A DNA stretch of 64,000 nt, from NCBI GenBank assembly GCA_024635495.1, contig JAGXIT010000004.1, positions 310,001-374,000 of the forward strand, written 5' to 3'. This DNA comes from Candidatus Saccharimonadota bacterium (lineage in GTDB: Bacteria; Patescibacteriota; Saccharimonadia; Saccharimonadales; UBA4665). Under the pieces are notes generated by a model. The model did no database searches. It saw only the letters and a list, made by a program, of their open reading frames with translations, and was not told where the DNA came from. A program made the position numbers and the translations under genes. Of this stretch, positions 26,320 through 34,282 are shown one piece after another; the stretch's first letter is position 1; each line of letters opens with the position of its first letter.

Positions 26320-26766
26320 CTAATACCCGAGCTCGTCGAGCTCCTCTATACGCCGTTTAAATCGTGGGGCACCCGCAAATGGCGTCATTAGCCACGTATG
26401 CATAATCCCAACTAGCTGTTCAAAGTCCAAATCAGACGACAAACACAGCACATTTACATCATTATCATTTCGGGCAGTGCGTACATCGTCTTGGCTCCAG
26501 CCAACACAGGCCCTAATTCCCTTGAAGCGATTGGCAGCAATCGCCATTCCTTGACCGTGCCCAGAGACGAGAATACCTCGAACCTCGGTCGACGGGTCGC
26601 CTGCCATTCCCTGCACAACCTGTCCGGCGAATTGTGGGAAATCATTGTCCGGGTGCTTTTCATTGTCACCCTCATCGGCTACCTCATATCCGCCTCTGGC
26701 AAGATAATCGAGCAGTGTTTCCTTGAGGTCAAAGCCATTATGATCTGCACCGATATATATTTTCAT
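26320..26766 (-). CDS. RpiB/LacAB family isomerase-like protein
   Basis: 148 aa. Starts MKIYIGADHNGFDLKETLLD, the standard opening of RpiB, and continues through GGYEVADEGDNE and ARNDNDVNVLCLSSDL. The active-site loop reads SGHGQGMAIAANRFKGIRAC (S68 to C87): the catalytic Cys of the E. coli type is Ser and the Glu of the mycobacterial type is Met (M74). Activity as a ribose-5-phosphate isomerase is therefore uncertain. ATG 26766 is preferred over upstream in-frame starts at 26775 and 26781 because it aligns with the family and has GGGA 9 nt upstream. It lies directly upstream of the membrane-fused paralogue. Confidence 0.85.
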   Translation of the reverse strand: MKIYIGADHNGFDLKETLLDYLARGGYEVADEGDNEKHPDNDFPQFAGQVVQGMAGDPSTEVRGILVSGHGQGMAIAANRFKGIRACVGWSQDDVRTARNDNDVNVLCLSSDLDFEQLVGIMHTWLMTPFAGAPRFKRRIEELDELGY

Positions 26767-26784
26767 ACTCTGCATTCCCACTTT

Positions 26785-27540
26785 TTATAAACTGTTACGT
26801 ATATAGAATACCATGAGCGGAATCCAACCTAGCACACCATATGCTCCGAGTGCGTAGACAATTATGAGTAAGCCTGCTGCAAAGATACCATCGCCAAGGT
26901 TTGTAACAAAAAGATTCAGCAGCAATGCGAGTGGGATGGCTACCAACCATGTCGTCAGTATGATGCTGAAACGTTTCTTGTTTCTTACGGTGGGCATGTA
27001 ACCATCGACAACACCTGCCTTATAGCGATTAACTGGCCGCTTGCTCTCTTCAGCAGCTTGGGCCGCTTCGGCAGCATCAGCCGATTCTCTTGCACGTAGC
27101 TCGGCAACGGCAGCCGCTACCGGTGCTTCTGGGTCAACATCTGTCGGTGCAATCACTTCGCCCTGCACGTCTGGCGCATCTTTTTTCACAGCACCATGTC
27201 GGGTCATCATGCGATCAAGCACTTCGCGAATCTCATCCATATGGACGGCAATAAACTGCGCGTCCGCCTCCTGGGTCGCTGTGTCGTGGGGAGACTTTGC
27301 TGGGTGAGCGTGAGCGGCAATATTGTGTGACTGCTCAGCGTCCGATACTGATGTACCGTTATCTTGACTACCTGGTGTGACCGTGCCGGGCTGGGCTAAC
27401 TGATTTGTGTAGCGAGCTAGAGCCTCATCAATCCGACGTTTCTTCTCTGCTTCTTGCTGTTCCTTTGTGGGCACACTCTGAGTAGCGACCGGTTGTACCT
27501 GCGGTTTGATAAGCTTGACTTGCTCATCCGACACGTCCAC
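26785..27540 (-). CDS. Hypothetical C-tail-anchored protein
   Basis: 251 aa. A long, low-complexity, polar N-terminal region (Gln/Ala/Glu-rich, with short helical pieces EAEKKRRIDEALARY and IREVLDRMMTRHG) is followed by RNKKRFSIILTTWLVAIPLA and a second hydrophobic helix near the C-terminus. Topology suggests a long cytoplasmic domain with two C-terminal spans. GTG start with AAGGAG 8 nt upstream. It sits between gapA and the RpiB pair and is probably co-transcribed, but its link to carbon metabolism is unknown. Confidence 0.7.
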   Translation of the reverse strand: MDVSDEQVKLIKPQVQPVATQSVPTKEQQEAEKKRRIDEALARYTNQLAQPGTVTPGSQDNGTSVSDAEQSHNIAAHAHPAKSPHDTATQEADAQFIAVHMDEIREVLDRMMTRHGAVKKDAPDVQGEVIAPTDVDPEAPVAAAVAELRARESADAAEAAQAAEESKRPVNRYKAGVVDGYMPTVRNKKRFSIILTTWLVAIPLALLLNLFVTNLGDGIFAAGLLIIVYALGAYGVLGWIPLMVFYIRNSL

Positions 27541-27564
27541 TGCTGCTACTCCTTATTTACTTGA

Positions 27565-28581
27565 CTAGCTCTTGTGCAATGCTTTGCCAGCATCTGCGAC
27601 AACTTCAACCAGACGGTTGCTGTAACCCCACTCATTGTCGTACCAGACCATGACTTTTATCAGGTTTCCGTCGACGACTTTTGTGAGCAACAGGTCGACG
27701 ATACCGCTGTGGCTATTACCGATGTAGTCAGAGCTAACCAACGGTTCTTCACTGACGCCCAAAATACCTTGGTAGTACGGCTCTTTTGCAGCCTTTTTGA
27801 AGGCATTGTTCACGTCTTCGACGCTTACACTGCGCTTGAGGAGCGCCGTCACATCGCTGAGCGACACAACAGGTGTCGGTACACGAATACTCAGGCCATC
27901 GAACTTGCCCTTGAGCTGTGGCAGTGTCAACGCAGTAGCGATAGCAGCACCGGTCGTCGTTGGGACGATGTTTTCTGAAGCATTACGGCCCTCGCGCAAG
28001 TCTTTGGCTGGGGCATCTTGCAAGACCTGGCTTGCAGTGTAGCTGTGTATGGTTGTGAGCATGGATTTTTCGATACCGAATTCAGCATCGAGTACTGCCA
28101 TGACCGCACCGAGCGAATTGGTCGTACAGCTTGCGTTGCTGATAACTTCGGTTGCACCTTCGAGCTTGTCATCATTTGCACCCAATACAATCGTATCGAC
28201 GCCCTCGCTTTTGGTTGGTCCAGATATGACGACTCGTTTCGCACCCGCAGTGATGTGCTGTGACGCGCCATCTTTGTCAGCGAATCGGCCGGTACTCTCT
28301 ATGACGACATCGACACCCATTTTGCCCCATGGCAGTTGGCTCGGATCACGCTCCGAGAGAACACGAATGGCCTGCCCATCGACAATGATATTTTCATCGT
28401 CATGACTAACTTCACGGTCATAAGCGCCGTAGTTACTATCGTGCTTGAGCAGGTAGGCTAATGTCTTTGTATCGGTTAGGTCGTTTACAGCGACAACTTC
28501 TACGTCATCTCTAGCGAAGGCGATTTTGAAGGCGTTGCGCCCAATTCGCCCAAATCCGTTTATTGCTACTTTTGTCTTCAT
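27565..28581 (-). CDS. gap: Glyceraldehyde-3-phosphate dehydrogenase
   Basis: 338-aa glycolytic NAD(P)-dependent enzyme. The N-terminal Rossmann motif VAINGFGRIGR, catalytic Cys in SNASCTTN, the HSYTA segment and the C-terminal WYDNEWGYSNRLVE are all intact. Start ATG 28581, with GGGGAA about 6 nt upstream; the in-frame GTG at 28593 overlaps the ribosome site. It has its own promoter and leads the probable gap-(hypothetical)-rpiB-rpiB fusion-rpe unit. Confidence 0.97.
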   Translation of the reverse strand: MKTKVAINGFGRIGRNAFKIAFARDDVEVVAVNDLTDTKTLAYLLKHDSNYGAYDREVSHDDENIIVDGQAIRVLSERDPSQLPWGKMGVDVVIESTGRFADKDGASQHITAGAKRVVISGPTKSEGVDTIVLGANDDKLEGATEVISNASCTTNSLGAVMAVLDAEFGIEKSMLTTIHSYTASQVLQDAPAKDLREGRNASENIVPTTTGAAIATALTLPQLKGKFDGLSIRVPTPVVSLSDVTALLKRSVSVEDVNNAFKKAAKEPYYQGILGVSEEPLVSSDYIGNSHSGIVDLLLTKVVDGNLIKVMVWYDNEWGYSNRLVEVVADAGKALHKS

Positions 28582-28607
28582 AAATTTCCCCACATAATTA
28601 GACTGGT

Positions 28608-28638
28608 TTTATAGTGCTTACGGTTTCATTGTAGTCAA
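28608..28638 (-). promoter_or_regulatory. Candidate gap promoter
   Basis: Minus strand: TTGACT (28633-28638), 19-bp spacer, TATAAA (28608-28613). The spacer is longer than ideal. Transcription would begin near 28600, leaving a leader of about 20 nt with the GGGGAA ribosome site, so gap is not leaderless. Confidence 0.45.
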
Positions 28639-28683
28639 TCGGAACACTACTGACAAGGGGGTACATTTTTAGATGCCGGCTAT

Positions 28684-29082
28684 TTATAGTTGCGCTTGGT
28701 CTACGATGTCCACACTGACCAGGCCACTCAATGGGAAAGTGTAGCCGATTGGAGAGAACCTTTCAGGAGGAGTCTGTAGTTCAGTATTCGAAGCGATTTC
28801 TATTTTACCGTCAGCGCTAAGATTCACAACACGACCTTGGGATGAATGTAGTTGAGGTGCTTCAGAGCTTGGACCCACCGGAACGCTTGTTCTCTGAGGG
28901 CGATTCTTATCTGAGTGGGGCGTGGAAAATAGTGCAAACGCAGTGTAGCCTTTAACTTCCACGAATTCGCCCACAACACTACCGAGGCTTTTAATTAGCT
29001 CAGTACGTACTCGTTCAGCATCTTTGAGTAACGCACGTCGTCTTTCTATTTGGCTATTGATAGTATTTGGGGTATCTGTCAT
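28684..29082 (-). CDS. Hypothetical protein following ppa
   Basis: 132 aa, soluble. An N-terminal charged helix (INSQIERRRALLKDAERVRTELIKSLG) precedes a probable beta-rich domain (VGEFVEVKGYTAFALF, GRVVNLSADGKIEI) and a hydrophobic C-terminal strand region. No known family recognised. It starts 2 nt after the ppa stop without a ribosome site and is probably translated by coupling. Confidence 0.65.
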   Translation of the reverse strand: MTDTPNTINSQIERRRALLKDAERVRTELIKSLGSVVGEFVEVKGYTAFALFSTPHSDKNRPQRTSVPVGPSSEAPQLHSSQGRVVNLSADGKIEIASNTELQTPPERFSPIGYTFPLSGLVSVDIVDQAQL

Positions 29083-29084
29083 AG

Positions 29085-29612
29085 CTATTTCTTGTAGCGT
29101 TCGATTGATTCGGCGATGATAGCCTTGGCAGCCTCGGCATCACCCCAACCTTCTACGACGGTCGTTCCGGGCTTCTTGAGGTCTTTGTAATGGCTAAAGT
29201 GTTCGGCAACCATCTGTTTCCAGCGCGCGCCCAAATCGTCGAGGGACTGAATCGAGTCACCGGTATTGCGGTCATCTGCCGGTACGACAACGACCTTGTG
29301 GTCAGCCTCACCGTCATCAATGAAGTTCATAACACCAATCACCCGAGCTTCAAGCCAAACGCCGGTTGGAATTGGCTCTGCGCAGACGACAAGCGTATCG
29401 AGCTCGTCACCATCTTCGTCGAGCGTCTGCGGGATGAAACCATAGTTCACCGGCTTGGCATAAATGCTTGGCTCCACGCGATCGAGCATGAAAGCAGCTC
29501 GCTTGCGATCCCACTCGATCTTCAGGAAGCTTCCTTGTGGAATCTCGACGACGGTATTGACGGTGCCATTTTGGTAATCGCCCGTTTCTAGTACTTTATT
29601 AAAATCTGCCAT
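29085..29612 (-). CDS. ppa: Inorganic pyrophosphatase (family I)
   Basis: Hydrolyses pyrophosphate to drive biosynthetic reactions. 175 aa, the usual bacterial length. Visible motifs: VVEIPQGSFLKIEWDRK, YGFIPQTLDEDGDELDTLVV with the metal-binding Asp triad (DGDxLD), and KVVVVPADDR. AGGAG lies 5 nt before the ATG. It is first of a two-gene unit with the following hypothetical gene. Confidence 0.96.
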   Translation of the reverse strand: MADFNKVLETGDYQNGTVNTVVEIPQGSFLKIEWDRKRAAFMLDRVEPSIYAKPVNYGFIPQTLDEDGDELDTLVVCAEPIPTGVWLEARVIGVMNFIDDGEADHKVVVVPADDRNTGDSIQSLDDLGARWKQMVAEHFSHYKDLKKPGTTVVEGWGDAEAAKAIIAESIERYKK

Positions 29613-29704
29613 ATATTCTCCTTTTGACTGCCTTTGCTATGTTCTATGAGAAGAATACATACGCTTCTTGCTCACAGGTGCTGATTTTATTGTACACTAA
29701 AGTT

Positions 29705-30382
29705 ATGAAAATCATTGGACACCGCGGCGCACGCCATTTACGACCAGACAATACTATCTCTGGTATCACCAAAGCCATCGAGCATCACGTCGACGCCGTA
29801 GAAGTAGATGTCCGCATGACCAAAGATCACGTAGCGGTCTTGCATCACGACGCGTATGTATCAGACCCAGATGGAGCTGAGCTAAGCATCCACAATACAA
29901 CCTATGCAGAGCTGCTCCGGCACAAGGCTGACCTTACACCGCTTGACCATGCTATCCGTGCGATTGGACACCGCTGCACGCTCATCATCGAGATTAAGCC
30001 AGGCGAGAAACCCCATAAAACTATCGAGATTATTCAGTACTACCTGGCAAAAGGTTGGCAGCTCGATGAGTTTGCGATTGCCTCGTTTGATCTCGCAATT
30101 TTGCAAAAAGTGAAGCGTGAGCTACCGCATGTACAACTAATCGTCAACGAAAATTGGTCGAGCATGAGAGCACGAAGCCGTGCCAATAGACTCGGCACGA
30201 AGCGCATCAATATGAGCCAACGCTGGTTGTGGCGAGGCTTCTTACGCATGATGTACCAGGGCGGCTGGGAGCTAAGTAGTTATCCATACCGGAAACATGG
30301 TCCTGAAGTACCACGTAGTTGGCACCGCTACCTCTACGCGACCATTACCGACCGACCGGAATCATATAGCAAAGCGTATTAA
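29705..30382 (+). CDS. Glycerophosphodiester phosphodiesterase
   Basis: 225 aa GDPD TIM-barrel enzyme that cleaves glycerophosphodiesters to glycerol-3-phosphate and an alcohol. The start MKIIGHRGARHLRPDNT gives the first catalytic His-Arg; AVEVDVRMTKDHVAVLHHD supplies the E-x-D metal ligands and second His. LIIEIKPGEKP is the conserved inner strand. No signal peptide, so cytoplasmic. The ATG at 29705 lies 6 nt after TACACT (29693-29698), with TTGCTC 19 bp upstream; a 27-codon upstream extension runs through this promoter and is rejected. Confidence 0.92.
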   Translation: MKIIGHRGARHLRPDNTISGITKAIEHHVDAVEVDVRMTKDHVAVLHHDAYVSDPDGAELSIHNTTYAELLRHKADLTPLDHAIRAIGHRCTLIIEIKPGEKPHKTIEIIQYYLAKGWQLDEFAIASFDLAILQKVKRELPHVQLIVNENWSSMRARSRANRLGTKRINMSQRWLWRGFLRMMYQGGWELSSYPYRKHGPEVPRSWHRYLYATITDRPESYSKAY

Positions 30383-30416
30383 GCAAGCTCGCCGCTGGTG
30401 ATGCTACACTAATGCC

Positions 30417-31091
30417 ATGCAAGTGACGTTCATAGATAAACAAGAGCTGGCACCCCAGGTGTGGCTCTACCGTTTTAAGCCGAAATCAACCCTCGATTTT
30501 ACGCCGGGGCAATATGCCCGCTTCACGTTTCCGTTTCATGTGGCCGATCCGCACGACCAGCAGCACCGAACGTTTTCGTTTGTATCTCACCCAAATAGTC
30601 CAGAGCTTTCTATCCTAACTCGCCTCGAAAAGCCCTACAGCGTATTCAAACAACCTCTCAGCCAGCTCGAATCGGGTGATATCATGCATATCGATGAGCC
30701 ACACGGCGATACGATTCTCCCCCGGCTCGATACTGTGCCGCTCGTATTTGTCGCGCAAGGTATCGCCCTCGCTTCGTATATCGCTATGTTGCAAGAGATT
30801 GCAGACCAGAAGCTCACACACCCGACCACCTTGCTCTGGGCCCACCGTGCAGACGATGCGCCACTAATAGGGCTTATGCCAGGAGGCGTACCGCTACAAG
30901 CCCGCCGCGAATTCACCTACCCAGAGAAGCTGACCGGGACACACATCGCCGAATATGACACACCGGATAGTCTCATCTACCTCTCTGGTGGGCAGCACTT
31001 CGTCGAGTCACTCGGAGCCGAGCTCGAAGCCAGCGGCATACCGCGCGAGCGGATTATCTATGATTACTATGAGGGCTATGCGGAGTTATAG
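30417..31091 (+). CDS. Ferredoxin reductase-type FAD/NAD-binding protein
   Basis: 224 aa. The N-terminal half is an FR-type FAD-binding barrel (LDFTPGQYARFTFPF, then HRTFSFVSHPN in place of the usual RxYS/T motif), and the C-terminal half resembles the NAD-binding domain (LVFVAQGIALASYIAML, LIYLSGGQHFVESL). No iron-sulfur domain is attached, so it would serve as a stand-alone flavin reductase or partner an unseen electron acceptor. The -10 is extended (TGC-TACACT, 30405-30410), 6 nt before the ATG. The last 38 bp overlap the end of the convergent gene. Confidence 0.85.
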   Translation: MQVTFIDKQELAPQVWLYRFKPKSTLDFTPGQYARFTFPFHVADPHDQQHRTFSFVSHPNSPELSILTRLEKPYSVFKQPLSQLESGDIMHIDEPHGDTILPRLDTVPLVFVAQGIALASYIAMLQEIADQKLTHPTTLLWAHRADDAPLIGLMPGGVPLQARREFTYPEKLTGTHIAEYDTPDSLIYLSGGQHFVESLGAELEASGIPRERIIYDYYEGYAEL

Positions 31092-31623
31092 CGTCACCCC
31101 CAAACGGATCCCCATTTGGGAAATCATCAGCGCCCAGCCATGCTAGAGCGCCGATAGTACGTCTCATATATTTATCGAGTTGTTCAGTTGTTTCAATGTT
31201 GCCGTTACGATCTATTTGGCGGGCATACTTAACTGGTATTGGTTCACCAAGTAGCCACTCGTCTGTCTTGTCGATTTCATGAAGATTAAGGCGTAGCCCG
31301 TCCGAGTCTTCGTAGTTACTCAAAATAATACTGGTCTTTCGTACAATCGTGCGATTCAGGTTTATCCTAGCTGCAATCTTACTAAGGACGCTCATCGGCA
31401 CACTTGTCGCTTGTTCTGGCGTCCAGATTGCGAGTTTGATCTCTGCGGCGGGTTGCTGAGCTTGCGGATATCTCTTCTGATCAGTTCCGCGATGAGTGGT
31501 TGCAACTTGAGTGTAACCTGCTTCAACCATTTCTCGGTCAAAATATTGTTGCACCCTATCACTGACTTGCTGCGATAAATCAGCAAATGCTTCGGTGACG
31601 TATTCGTGTGAGAGCTCTGACAT
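31054..31623 (-). CDS. Hypothetical protein, 189 aa
   Basis: Soluble, no recognised family. The N-terminal part (SHEYVTEAFADLSQQVSDRV) looks helical; the centre contains IKLAIWTPEQATSVPMSVLSKIAARINLNRTI and a beta-like TSIILSNYEDSDGLRLNLHE; the C-terminus is Asp/Pro/His-rich (ADDFPNGDPFGGDAITPH). TATAAT (31631-31636) ends 7 nt before the ATG, supporting a leaderless start and a real gene. Tail-to-tail overlap of 38 bp with the flavoprotein gene is unusual. Confidence 0.7.
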   Translation of the reverse strand: MSELSHEYVTEAFADLSQQVSDRVQQYFDREMVEAGYTQVATTHRGTDQKRYPQAQQPAAEIKLAIWTPEQATSVPMSVLSKIAARINLNRTIVRKTSIILSNYEDSDGLRLNLHEIDKTDEWLLGEPIPVKYARQIDRNGNIETTEQLDKYMRRTIGALAWLGADDFPNGDPFGGDAITPHSPHSNHR

Positions 31624-31673
31624 ACTTCAGATTATATCTATTTGTTAGGCGTTAACCATGTGCGTTTTACTGA

Positions 31674-32633
31674 TTAGGCTTCAAGCTGGATATCGTGGTG
31701 CCCCTCGAGGTACTCACGAATCTTGAGGGCTGCTGTAGCACCTTCGCCGACCGCGCTCGCGACCTGCATAGTCGCGCCACTACGGATATCGCCCGCTACA
31801 AAGACGCCTGGGATATTACTCATCAGGTTTTCATCGGTCTTCAGTAATCCAATCTCGTCGCTATCAATCTGGCCGTTCAGAAATTCGTTGTTTGGCTTGA
31901 GCCCGACGAAGACGAAGACGCCATCGGTTTCGATTTCTACTTGCTTACCTGCCTTCGTGTCAGTTCCGACCACCTTGAGTACCTTCGCTTCGTCACCGAC
32001 GATCTCGTCGGTTGTCGTTGCGAGATGCACCGTAATCTTGCCGTCATCGACAAACTTTTGGAGCTCTTGCTGCAATACTTCTGAGGCACGCATTTTGCTA
32101 CGTACCATAAGGTCGATGTGTGTGGCGAAACGGGTCAGGAACATTGCCTCTTGTACGGCAGAGTTGCCGCCACCGACTACAACTAGTCTTTTATCACGAT
32201 AAAACGCGCCATCGCAGGTAGCACAGTAGTGTACGCCACGGGCGTAGTATTTAGCCTCACCAGGAACACCAAGCTTCTTGTAATCACTGCCGGTCGCAAT
32301 CAATACAACCTTGGCGTACATGTCACCAGAAGTTGTTTCGAGCTTTTTCCACTCGCCTTCATCCTTCAGTGAGCTCACCTCAGCGAAGTCGATGACCGCT
32401 CCAAAGCGCTCGGCTTGCTTCTGGAGATTCGCAGCAAGCGTCAAGCCCTCGATACCATCAGGAAACCCTGGGTAGTTATCTACCATGTCGGTGACAGCTG
32501 CGAGGCCACCTGGCACGCCTTTTTCAAGCAATAAGGTGTCGATATCTTCTCTTGTCGTATAAATCGCTGCGCTCAAAGCCGCAGGACCTGCGCCAACCAT
32601 TATCACATCATGTTTGTTCTTCGTGTCACTCAC
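31674..32633 (-). CDS. trxB: Thioredoxin reductase
   Basis: 319-aa NADPH-dependent flavoenzyme that reduces thioredoxin (or here perhaps the glutaredoxin-like protein upstream). FAD motif GAGPAALSAAIYTTRE, redox-active CATC (C137 and C140) in HYCATCDGAFYRDK, NADPH motif VVVGGGNSAVQEA, and C-terminal VFVAGDIRSGATMQVASAVGEG. GTG start with AGGGG 7 nt upstream. TACAAT at 32658-32663 is a candidate -10, and a long palindrome lies just upstream. Confidence 0.96.
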   Translation of the reverse strand: MSDTKNKHDVIMVGAGPAALSAAIYTTREDIDTLLLEKGVPGGLAAVTDMVDNYPGFPDGIEGLTLAANLQKQAERFGAVIDFAEVSSLKDEGEWKKLETTSGDMYAKVVLIATGSDYKKLGVPGEAKYYARGVHYCATCDGAFYRDKRLVVVGGGNSAVQEAMFLTRFATHIDLMVRSKMRASEVLQQELQKFVDDGKITVHLATTTDEIVGDEAKVLKVVGTDTKAGKQVEIETDGVFVFVGLKPNNEFLNGQIDSDEIGLLKTDENLMSNIPGVFVAGDIRSGATMQVASAVGEGATAALKIREYLEGHHDIQLEA

Positions 32634-32698
32634 TCTAATACCCCTCTCGTTTTCTCTATTGTACGCTACCCTTACGGCAACTGTATATTTCTATTTGC

Positions 32699-32719
32699 TA
32701 ATGTAAATAATTTACATTA
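32699..32719. promoter_or_regulatory. Perfect palindrome upstream of trxB (7-1-7 type box)
   Basis: Two perfect 10-bp arms, TAATGTAAAT and ATTTACATTA, separated by one A. The inner part TGTAAAT-A-ATTTACA has the 7-1-7 symmetry of Fur/PerR/Zur boxes. It lies between the glutaredoxin terminator and the trxB promoter. The right arm read on the minus strand supplies a possible TTTACA -35. A Fur-family regulator is encoded at 59.9 kb; the pairing is inference. Confidence 0.5.
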
Positions 32720-32753
32720 AGCTCGTCCATTTGTCCAGTCTTTGGCTATAAAA

Positions 32754-32782
32754 AAGGCGCCGAGACTGTGCGTGGGCGCCTT
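32754..32782 (-). terminator. Terminator of the glutaredoxin gene
   Basis: On the minus strand, AAGGCGCC pairs with GGCGCCTT across a 13-nt loop and is followed by TTTTAT. It lies 20 bp after the glutaredoxin stop: a good factor-independent terminator separating it from trxB. Confidence 0.8.
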
Positions 32783-32802
32783 AAATTTCAAGGTATGGCT
32801 AG

Positions 32803-33051
32803 CTATGCAATCGCTGGTGCAAGCTTCGCGAGGTTGTACCCGACCACGATGTGCTGACTCTCGTCCTGGCGAGTTACTACGGTAACAGGCACGGTCATTG
32901 CACCTGAAATCGCAAGTGCTTCCTGGCGGCGATGCGGTTCATCATCGAGATTAATCTCGTCGTAGGTGAAGCCTTTTGCCGCAAGGTATTTTTTAACCAT
33001 TGGGCAGTAAGCGCAGGTTTTTGTAGTGAATATAGTTATATTTTTGACCAT
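32803..33051 (-). CDS. Glutaredoxin-like protein
   Basis: 82-aa thioredoxin-fold redox protein: IFTTKTCAYCPMVKKYLAAKG with CAYC (C13 and C16), followed by the cis-Pro TVPVTVV and a C-terminal GYNLAKLAP helix. The ATG at 33051 is fixed by GGAGGGG 8 nt upstream; the frame extends 22 codons further but without homology. It has a strong promoter with a leader of about 80 nt and its own terminator. The nearby trxB suggests that it is reduced by TrxB, as for NrdH-type redoxins, rather than by glutathione. Confidence 0.9.
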   Translation of the reverse strand: MVKNITIFTTKTCAYCPMVKKYLAAKGFTYDEINLDDEPHRRQEALAISGAMTVPVTVVTRQDESQHIVVGYNLAKLAPAIA

Positions 33052-33137
33052 TTGAGTGTCCCCTCCACTTGGGATTCCAATTGATTTATTTTCGTTTTGG
33101 CAGTTGTGTATTTTCACTGTCTAAACTCGTACTAGGG

Positions 33138-33166
33138 AGTATACATAGCGTAAGCGATATCGTCAA
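33138..33166 (-). promoter_or_regulatory. Glutaredoxin gene promoter
   Basis: Minus strand: TTGACG (33161-33166), 17-bp spacer, TATACT (33138-33143), one of the best promoters in the window. The predicted leader is about 80 nt. Upstream of the -35 two GTATAC copies (33188-33193 and 33203-33208) separated by 9 bp could be an operator. Confidence 0.7.
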
Positions 33167-33250
33167 GACGCTATATATTGTGTTTTTGTATACAATATTG
33201 CTGTATACCACTGATTCATAGTGCAGCTCTATTTGCCGCTTAAAGTGCGA

Positions 33251-33610
33251 TTACCCGTCGATTGAGACGAGTTCTATGTCAAAGACCAAATCGGCGTCTG
33301 CCGGGATGCCCGAGCCGTAGGGTGGCGTGCTGCCGTAGGCTTGATCGGCTGGGATGAGTAGGCGGCGCGTACCACCGACTTTCATGCCAGGTACGCCATC
33401 TGTCCAACCCTTAATAACACCACTCAACGGGAAGCTGATAGGGCGACCAAAATCCTTTGAGCTCTGAAATACTCCGCCGGTCTTCGCCACTGCACCTGTG
33501 TAGTGACAGGTTACGGTCGCACCGGGTTGTACTGTGTCGCCAGTGCCCTCTACTCTATCTGTAGTTTGTAGCTCTGCTACGCTATCCACTGGGGTAAAAT
33601 CATCAAGCAT
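33251..33610 (-). CDS. FKBP-type peptidyl-prolyl isomerase
   Basis: 119 aa, a nearly minimal FKBP domain without signal peptide: VQPGATVTCHYTGAVAKTGGVF, the PISFPLSGVIKGWTDGVPGMKVGG core, and RRLLIPADQAYGSTPPYG-type loop. It assists protein folding by proline isomerisation. It follows the larger, membrane-anchored FKBP gene by 9 bp and so forms an operon. Confidence 0.93.
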   Translation of the reverse strand: MLDDFTPVDSVAELQTTDRVEGTGDTVQPGATVTCHYTGAVAKTGGVFQSSKDFGRPISFPLSGVIKGWTDGVPGMKVGGTRRLLIPADQAYGSTPPYGSGIPADADLVFDIELVSIDG

Positions 33611-33619
33611 TGTGCCTCC

Positions 33620-34177
33620 TTATTGAACGATATTTATGAGTCTCACGACAAATACGAGATCAGCGTTAGCTGGAATGATGCCAGCGCCAGCTTCACCGTA
33701 AGCCAGATTAGATGGGATCACGAGGCGACGGACACCGCCCTCTTTCATCCCAGAAACACCCACATCCCAACCAGGGATAACTTGGCCACCACCGAGCTCA
33801 AATTGGAAAAGATTATTCACACCGTAGTTATCGTCGAACTTCGTGCCATCGCTGGCCAGCGTACCGTAATATTTAACCTGTACACAGCTACCAATTTTGG
33901 CTGTTGCGCCATCGCCGACCTTCAAATCGGTCGTCTTGACATCAGTGATGTCACCGTCAGGTATAAAGGTGTCGGGCGGGCCAAGCTTGATATCTGTCGC
34001 GATGTTGCCATCGATAGCACAAGTGCTGGTCGTATCGTTTGCTGCAGTAGTGGTGCTGGCAGTATTGCCTCTCGTCATATCAACAATAACTCCAATAGTT
34101 AGAGCAAGCGAGGTGACGAGAAATACCGCAGCTCCGACTCCAGCAAAAATTCTTTGTCTCAGTGGCGTTGTAGCCAT
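33620..34177 (-). CDS. Membrane-anchored FKBP-type peptidyl-prolyl isomerase
   Basis: 185 aa. An N-terminal hydrophobic helix (about 11-32) anchors or exports the protein; a Thr/Asp-rich linker follows; the FKBP domain spans about 85-185 (CVQVKYYGTLASDGTKFDDN, VIPGWDVGVSGMKEGGVRRLVIPS, NLAYGEAGAGIIP). It probably acts on extracytoplasmic proteins. Two Cys residues in the linker and domain entry (ends of TTSTC and IGSC) could form a disulfide. GGAGGG lies 9 nt before the ATG. Confidence 0.9.
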   Translation of the reverse strand: MATTPLRQRIFAGVGAAVFLVTSLALTIGVIVDMTRGNTASTTTAANDTTSTCAIDGNIATDIKLGPPDTFIPDGDITDVKTTDLKVGDGATAKIGSCVQVKYYGTLASDGTKFDDNYGVNNLFQFELGGGQVIPGWDVGVSGMKEGGVRRLVIPSNLAYGEAGAGIIPANADLVFVVRLINIVQ

Positions 34178-34282
34178 AGTATGTAACCCTCCGATTTAGT
34201 CTTATGTAGTGTGCCACAAAATGTGCTTGCGAGACAAGATGGTGGCACGAAAGCACAACAACAGTATCTGTCGGCGTGATAG

